Shown here piece by piece: positions 59,076-64,000 of a stretch of DNA of 64,000 bases. The position numbers and the translations under genes were made by a program. Origin of the DNA: Pleurocapsa sp. PCC 7327 (GTDB lineage: Bacteria > Cyanobacteriota > Cyanobacteriia > Cyanobacteriales > Microcystaceae). The notes below the pieces were generated by a model that saw only the letters and a program-made list of their open reading frames with translations, searched no databases and had not been told where the DNA came from. Where the stretch lies: NCBI RefSeq assembly GCF_000317025.1, contig NC_019689.1, positions 186,001 through 250,000 of the forward strand. Direction: 5' to 3'. Position 1 is the first letter of the stretch; every line of letters begins with the position of its first letter.

Positions 59076-59113
59076 GCTACGATCGACGTTAAGTTTGATC
59101 GTAGCTTTTTTTT
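59076..59113 (+). terminator. rho-independent terminator
   Basis: GCTACGATC (59076-59084) pairs perfectly with GATCGTAGC (59097-59105), followed by eight T residues. It ends the rhodanese-lipoprotein transcript, 50 bases after the lipoprotein stop. Between it and 59395 I see nothing further. Confidence 0.92.
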
Positions 59114-59395
59114 ATTTTTCTTTACTAAAGTTTACTATTCTTAAGCAAATTTTATTTACAATAATATCTCGAAGCAAGCAAATTTCCTCTATCATTAGTA
59201 AGATTTTTGAAAACCTTAATTTCTACTACTAGAAAGATGTGTATAGATTGCTACCAAACATAGATTATTAATAGCTGGAATAAATCATGGTTTCCTAACA
59301 ATTGATAGGGGATCGCTAGGTTTTTTACAGCTTTTCTCAATAATTAATCAATCAAAAATCATTTTACTTATTGAATTTAAAAAACATTAAAAATC

Positions 59396-59590
59396 ATGAG
59401 CAACTGTCCCATATGCTCCGCAAAAATTCTCCGGCATGTTAGCAGCCATCGAATTTACTGGTATTGTCCGCAATGCCACGAAGAAGTGCCGGATTTGAGC
59501 GAATTTTCGACTCTAAAAACAAGCGAGCTATTGTCTTCTTCCCAAGACTATCAAAAACGCGCGATCGCGAAAGCTAAATTCGATTCATAA
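59396..59590 (+). CDS. small zinc-ribbon protein
   Basis: A 64-residue protein with two CPxC knuckles, CPIC at 4-7 and CPQC at 29-32, joined by a basic-aromatic loop (KILRHVSSHRIYWY), then DLSEFSTLKTSELLSS. The four cysteines make a compact zinc ribbon. Small proteins of this kind are frequent in cyanobacteria near transport or stress genes; partner unknown. Confidence 0.75.
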   Translation: MSNCPICSAKILRHVSSHRIYWYCPQCHEEVPDLSEFSTLKTSELLSSSQDYQKRAIAKAKFDS

Positions 59591-59617
59591 ATTAAAATAT
59601 TGCCTAAGTAAGGAATT

Positions 59618-59666
59618 GCTGGTTCAAACGTCAGCCATTGAGAACGGCGCAGATGTTTGAACCAGC
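59618..59666. repeat. long inverted repeat after the zinc-ribbon gene
   Basis: GCTGGTTCAAACGTC (59618-59632) and GATGTTTGAACCAGC (59652-59666) are complementary at 14 of 15 positions with a 19-base loop. No T run follows. The rest of 59591-59932 holds AATTCGCAATT-type short repeats (59790-59815 and 59865-59900) and no gene. Confidence 0.65.
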
Positions 59667-59932
59667 GAATGTCTTGAGAAGAGGGTAGATTGCCTGCTAG
59701 GGCGACTAGAAACGTAATACCATTTCTAAAAAAGAACGCTACAGATGCTCGAGGAAAAAGCCTTACACCCAGAGCTGCTGACTAATTGATAATTCGCAAT
59801 TGATAAATTCGCAATTAAAATATAAAAACATTGAATTTCTAGCTAGAATCCATCTCTATTTCCTAATTGCGAACTGAATAATTGCCAATTACGAATTGGT
59901 ATAATGCCCACGGATCGCAAGCCAAGAGGGAA

Positions 59933-60478
59933 TCATGATTGTTTCGGGTTGATTTTCGCTAAATTGTCAATTGCTGATCCGTGGAGAACCTCTCCATCAC
60001 AGCTAAAACGAGCACCATGACAAGGTCCGAGTGCGATCGCGGCTTCGACTTCGGCTTCGATTTTTTTTAAATCTTCCGGAAATTCTGCAAACGTATAGGC
60101 GCTTTGACGGCTAAAATCGCACTCTATTTGTTCTTCTTCCACGAATTGAGCAACGCGATCGATCGCCGCCTGATTAGACTCAGCATAGATACGGGCTTTT
60201 TCTTTGCCCAATTGTTCGATTATATCGGCATAGATGAGTTGGTGAAGAGAGGTCACTTTAGCCGTTGTATGACCGCTCCTTCCCATTGCAATTTGCTTGG
60301 ACTCAATGACGGCAACGGTTTTTCCCGCTCGCTTGAGTAGCGTAGCAGCCGTCAGACCAGCGATACCAGCTCCTACGATCGCCACATCTACCAATAGATT
60401 ATCGACAAAAGGTGAAAAGTTATTTTCAGGTGTTGAGTCTATCCAGTAGGAGACAGGTTTTCCAGAAAGAATAATCAT
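59933..60478 (-). pseudogene. FAD-Rieske oxidoreductase with large internal deletion
   Basis: A 181-residue reading frame whose first 150 residues are the N-terminus of a DadA-like FAD oxidoreductase (DVAIVGAGIAGLTAATLLKR, GRSGHTTAKVTSLHQLIYAD) and whose last 30 are the end of its fused Rieske domain (PCHGARFSCDGEVLHGSAIDNLAK). Full-length relatives have roughly 500 residues. The junction at about 60028 is in frame, so roughly 320 residues, including the rest of the FAD domain and the first Cys-His pair of the Rieske cluster, are gone. The product could be made but should not be an active enzyme. Confidence 0.8.
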
Positions 60479-60693
60479 GAAAATTTAGATGAAAAATTGG
60501 TTTACCCGTCCAATTTTGCTGAGGAATCCCGCTTATCTTCATCTCTCTAGCGGTGTAATCTTGCTATGGCATAAAACAAGCTAAGAATTATATCCATAGA
60601 GTTAATTTTTATTTAATGTCTCTATCCAATAGGAGAGGCGATCGCGCTTTCTAATTGCTAGTCTAAAATTTGTAGATCCTACGAGCAGAAATT

Positions 60694-62022
60694 GTGAATG
60701 TTACTCTATTAGAGCAAGCCAAGCAACTCCAAGAAACCTTGGTTGATTTTATCTATGACACAGAGGGAGAATTAGCAGTCGCACTAGAAAAATATGCTGC
60801 TGAGAATAGCAACAAAGAACGCTACGACATCAAACAACAAAACTTAATTATCGATACTTTTATTACAGAAGGGAGAGTTGGAGAGCAAACCCCGCTAGAG
60901 CTATTTTTAGAAAACGAGCCAAATTTAACAGAAAGCGATCGCGCCTTAGTCAATAATTGGAAGCGCAGTTTTACGGGTTTATTTGAAATTATCCAAACGA
61001 TTCCCAATGGGTTGGAGTTAATGAATTGGTTGACTGCCAAACATTACAACGTCTACCCCAATGCTCGAATTTCTGAAGCAGAGATGGCACGGTGGCAACC
61101 GGGAGAAATTCTATTGACTCGCATTGCACCGATTGGCGATCGCGACTGGATGATTTTTAGCGATTGTATTCCTAAAGGAAAATTGAGCCAACCTAAGTTA
61201 GCCGTTGCCATTGGCGAATTCAAAAAAAACTACAAAGAGTATCTTTATAGCGACGCACCAGAATTATTAGAACAAGCTTGGGAATCGGTAGCGCGATACC
61301 ATCAAGAATTTGTTGACTTTTTTGGCAGCGATCGCATTACCCTTTCTGGCAGCAAACTCAATACTAAACTCGCCGAACTCCAGTCAAAAATGAGCCAAAA
61401 AATTCTAGCATCAGCAGGAATCGATCCCTCTAAATCCCTTCAAGAAGTTATGCAAGAAGCGGGGGCAAATGAAGAAGCGATCGCTGAAGCAGCAGCAGAA
61501 CTCGGTACTGACTCAGAAGCAGTTACCGAAGCAATGAAAAGTCAAGAAAAACTGGCAATGGTTACTCCGAAAGTCGAGTTACCCCCAGAAATTAAAACAG
61601 CCGAACAAGTAACGGCTTTTTCCCATCCCAAATGGGGTCAAATGTTCATTCCAACCTACACAAAATTTCAGGCAATGCTGGAAGCAGAAGACCCACTCAG
61701 CCAAGAAAATTGCACGTTTCTCGTTCGCAAATATTTAGAAGATCCTCAGATTAACTTTTTCATTTGGCAGCAACTCAAAAAGCAATATCCAACTCAACTA
61801 GAAAAAGTCTTACAAACTGTGTTAGATCGTCGAGATTTTAATCTCGATCGCGATTTAGAAGCCACACTTAAGGAATTTAATAAATTTCCAGAAACCGAGT
61901 TACCAGAGACAGCCAGCGTCCCTCAACATTTACATAATTTATTTGAAGAAGTGGTAGTACAAGTAAGTAAATCTAAGTCCAAGGGGAAGAAGAAACAAAA
62001 AACAGCAAAAGGCTTTAAATAG
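60694..62022 (+). CDS. conserved cyanobacterial protein of unknown function
   Basis: A 442-residue soluble protein starting at GTG. I recognise no named domain. Visible features: an N-terminal acidic helical region, a middle part with LMNWLTAKHYNVYPNARISEAEMARWQPGEILLTRI and IGDRDWMIFSDCIPKGKL, a low-complexity Glu/Ala stretch (NEEAIAEAAAELGTDSEAVTEAM) at about 265-290, and a lysine-rich end (SKSKGKKKQKTAKGFK). The layout fits a conserved cyanobacterial family, possibly nucleic-acid associated given the basic tail; this is only inference. Confidence 0.75.
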   Translation: MNVTLLEQAKQLQETLVDFIYDTEGELAVALEKYAAENSNKERYDIKQQNLIIDTFITEGRVGEQTPLELFLENEPNLTESDRALVNNWKRSFTGLFEIIQTIPNGLELMNWLTAKHYNVYPNARISEAEMARWQPGEILLTRIAPIGDRDWMIFSDCIPKGKLSQPKLAVAIGEFKKNYKEYLYSDAPELLEQAWESVARYHQEFVDFFGSDRITLSGSKLNTKLAELQSKMSQKILASAGIDPSKSLQEVMQEAGANEEAIAEAAAELGTDSEAVTEAMKSQEKLAMVTPKVELPPEIKTAEQVTAFSHPKWGQMFIPTYTKFQAMLEAEDPLSQENCTFLVRKYLEDPQINFFIWQQLKKQYPTQLEKVLQTVLDRRDFNLDRDLEATLKEFNKFPETELPETASVPQHLHNLFEEVVVQVSKSKSKGKKKQKTAKGFK

Positions 62023-62079
62023 TAGTGTTTTTGTTATTTTTAGCAGTGCGAGCATCTTGCTCGCGTCTGGGATTTAGGA

Positions 62080-62961
62080 TTAGGATATGCTGACATTCAT
62101 AGCCGATTTGGCTTGAGCTAGTTCGCGAAGACGACGAATGCGCTCTTGTGTTGGGGGATGAGTTTGGAAAAGAGACTGCAAACCTTCAGCAGAAAGTGGG
62201 TTGATAATCAGTAGAGGAGAAAAAGCAGGATTGCCATTCATAGGCACTTGGCGACCGACTAATTCCAGCTTTTCCAAGGCTCTGGCTAGCGCAATCGGAT
62301 TCTCCGTGATTTCTGCTGACCCGCGATCGGCTGCAAACTCGCGGGTACGGGAGATAGCTAGCTGAATTAGCGTCGCTGATATCGGTGCGAGAATAATTAA
62401 GAACAATATCCCTAAAGGATTTCCGTCTCGACGGTCATCTCTAGTGACTGGGCCATAAAGCGCCCCGAAACTGAGAATTCGTCCGACGAAAGTGATTGCC
62501 CCAGCTAAAGTAGCTGCTACTGCTTGAGTAAGCGTGTCGCGGTTTTTAATATGTGTTAACTCGTGAGCAATTACGCCACTCAATTCTTCAGGGGAGAGAA
62601 GTTGCAAAATTCCCTGAGTGACAGCAACTGCGGCGTGTTCCGGATCTCTTCCCGTGGCAAAAGCATTAGGGGTTTGAGTAGGAACGACAAACAAAGTTGG
62701 CATGGGAAGCCCAGCTTTATTGGCTAAAGAAGCAACCAAGTCATAAAGTTCTGGCGCTTCCTGACGAGCCAAAGGTTGAGCGCGATAAGCCATTAAAACG
62801 GCTTTGTCGGAATAGTACCAGGAACCAAAACTACTAATAGCTGCAAAAGCTAGACCCATGAATAGTCCTTGTTCGTTACCTGTTAAGTAATAACCAGCTA
62901 ATACTAAAATTCCGCTTAGTAGTCCGAGTAAGGCAGTTGTTTTAAGTTGATTTACTAACAT
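62080..62961 (-). CDS. htpX: HtpX-type M48 zinc metalloprotease
   Basis: Membrane-bound protease that cuts misfolded membrane proteins on the cytoplasmic side. Two N-terminal hydrophobic segments (about 10-50) precede the catalytic motif HELTH at 133-137 (His133, Glu134, His137), and the third zinc ligand is the Glu in REFAADRGSAEIT. The 293-residue length and ALxRALEKLE fit HtpX. It starts with ATG at 62961 after an AT-rich leader. A chromosomal housekeeping gene in most cyanobacteria. Confidence 0.95.
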   Translation of the reverse strand: MLVNQLKTTALLGLLSGILVLAGYYLTGNEQGLFMGLAFAAISSFGSWYYSDKAVLMAYRAQPLARQEAPELYDLVASLANKAGLPMPTLFVVPTQTPNAFATGRDPEHAAVAVTQGILQLLSPEELSGVIAHELTHIKNRDTLTQAVAATLAGAITFVGRILSFGALYGPVTRDDRRDGNPLGILFLIILAPISATLIQLAISRTREFAADRGSAEITENPIALARALEKLELVGRQVPMNGNPAFSPLLIINPLSAEGLQSLFQTHPPTQERIRRLRELAQAKSAMNVSIS

Positions 62962-63236
62962 AGTTATCGAATCTTATTTATATACAGCGATGCTAAATAG
63001 ATTGCTGTAGCTCGGTTAAAAGTGAGAAAAACTTATACTTTCCTCTAGTTTAACTCGCTCGTTCGATTCTAAAAACTCTATCAAAAGGAAGACTCGCGAC
63101 CAAGATGGTCGCATTACTGAGTATTCTGGTCATTGAAACGGATTGAATATAATTGGGCGATCGCAGATTGATATAAAGCATAGGGGCGATGCTTTGCGAT
63201 CGCCCCTATGAGTGAGAATTAAATTTGAAACTACTT

Positions 63237-64000
63237 TCAGGGTAAAGTTCCCAAAGTTACGTTAACCGAGTCGGTGGAACCGTTAATCGGGTCGGTTGGT
63301 TGGCTGATTGGATCTTTCGGCTGACTAATTGGGTCAGTCGAACCTAAATTGCCAGAGATAGCATCAGCGACAGTCCGAGAAACAAAATCCTCAATAGAAT
63401 TGGTTATGTCATCGATAGTCTCCTGTGGAATCTCGACATCTGTAATAGCATTGACAAAATCGCGAATGGCATCGGCTAAAGGATCTTCTAGCTGAGCCAC
63501 CGCATCGATGCGAGCGCCACCAATGTCGGTTCCTGCCAGAGACTCGTTGCCTAACAGCGAGGCTAATTCTGGCGAGACTAGCAGATCGCTTCCAGCAATG
63601 GTGAGGTTCTCTCCGTCAAAGTTAGCCGTCTCCGGGTCACCCAGGTCGAACAGAATCTCATCGGTGTCAAGGGTATCAGCGATAAAGAAACCGCTAGCAG
63701 TATCGGTATCCCGACTGGGGTCGAAGCCAATCGAGAAATCGCCGACCGTCCCCAATCCCTCAAAGGTCAGAGAGCCAGAGTGTTCGATGGTTCCATCGAC
63801 GGGAGTAAAACCATTTTCTTGGGTAAAGGTAAAGTCAGTCTTTGGCGTAATCTCAAAACCAACTGCTGGTGCGCCTTCGGGAAAGCTTTCAGTGTTGGGT
63901 TCTGCGGCATCGGTTTGCGTTAGTTTAAGGTTGGCATCGGCGAGGACGCTCTCGTCGAGAAATACGCTCGTCAATCCAGATTCTACTTCAAAAACCTCTT
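63237..64000 (-). CDS. surface/secreted beta-rich protein, partial
   Basis: The reading frame is open to the window edge: before the listed residue 1 one reads EVFEVESGL, so the gene begins beyond 64000. The 254 visible residues are acidic, poor in Lys and Cys, with TIEHSGSLTFEGLGTVGDFSIGFDPSRDTDTASGFFIADTL, a motif of cyanobacterial surface or calcium-binding type proteins, and a C-terminus with three GSTDPISQPKDP-like imperfect repeats. Function unknown; exported by composition. Confidence 0.7.
   Translation of the reverse strand, partial: EVFEVESGLTSVFLDESVLADANLKLTQTDAAEPNTESFPEGAPAVGFEITPKTDFTFTQENGFTPVDGTIEHSGSLTFEGLGTVGDFSIGFDPSRDTDTASGFFIADTLDTDEILFDLGDPETANFDGENLTIAGSDLLVSPELASLLGNESLAGTDIGGARIDAVAQLEDPLADAIRDFVNAITDVEIPQETIDDITNSIEDFVSRTVADAISGNLGSTDPISQPKDPISQPTDPINGSTDSVNVTLGTLP

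Overview
ORGANISM. The window is chromosomal DNA from a cyanobacterium. The evidence is the dense scatter of the HIP1 octamer GCGATCGC, plant-type phytoene desaturase next to phytoene synthase, Ycf34, an RbcR-type LysR regulator, cyanophycinase, a tocopherol-cyclase homologue, an ethylene-receptor-like histidine kinase and several small proteins seen only in this phylum. The many dispersed palindromes and decayed genes suggest a larger-genome unicellular, pleurocapsalean or related lineage; this placement is inference. LAYOUT. 0.3-2.8 kb: crtP-crtB, the entry to carotenoid synthesis. 2.9-10.2 kb: hrcA, a rhodanese, a DUF3352-like protein, a coiled-coil protein, a DedA membrane protein, ycf34 and a CCA/poly(A) polymerase-family nucleotidyltransferase. 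10.3-15.6 kb: a glycosyltransferase, then pyk, gpmA and pgm, a sugar-phosphate and lower-glycolysis block. 15.7-20.9 kb: a class A penicillin-binding protein next to decayed DNA (an IS630-type transposase remnant, a Uma2 gene, a broken mazEF pair). 20.9-24 kb: tocopherol cyclase, rplU-rpmA and cphB. 24.5-28.5 kb: a 1316-residue kinase with an ethylene-binding-like head and seven PAS domains. 28.5-33.5 kb, minus strand: ftsI, a putative FtsL-like protein, a Ser/Thr kinase and rbcR. 33.7-38.2 kb: an NnrU/Z-ISO-like protein, a CGLC thioredoxin and an ABC exporter with a relic of a second permease. 38.5-44.3 kb: a same-strand cluster of a coiled-coil protein, a cytoplasm-to-periplasm OmpA protein with a roadblock/longin-like domain, a Ras-like GTPase and a CBS-PAS-GGDEF-EAL protein. 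44.4-46.9 kb: a ydaO-type (c-di-AMP) riboswitch before an ArsB/NhaD-type transporter and an ExoD-like protein. 47-59.6 kb: an accessory region of small cyanobacterial proteins, Uma2, transglutaminase, a GH13 enzyme, a broken seven-repeat membrane protein, a YvlD/holin-like protein, Pmp3, a DUF6781-like protein, a cysteine-less rhodanese, a lipoprotein and a zinc ribbon, interspersed with chains of perfect palindromes. 59.9-64 kb: an internally deleted FAD-Rieske oxidoreductase, a conserved unknown, an HtpX-type protease and a surface-type protein running off the window. HOW IT FITS. Most genes are housekeeping for photosynthetic metabolism and the cell envelope. The two parts with most potential for new biology are the GTPase/OmpA/c-di-GMP cluster, which looks like a signalling device spanning the inner membrane, and the adjacent transporter under a c-di-AMP riboswitch. 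Together they put two cyclic-dinucleotide systems side by side. No CRISPR array, rRNA or convincing tRNA was found.
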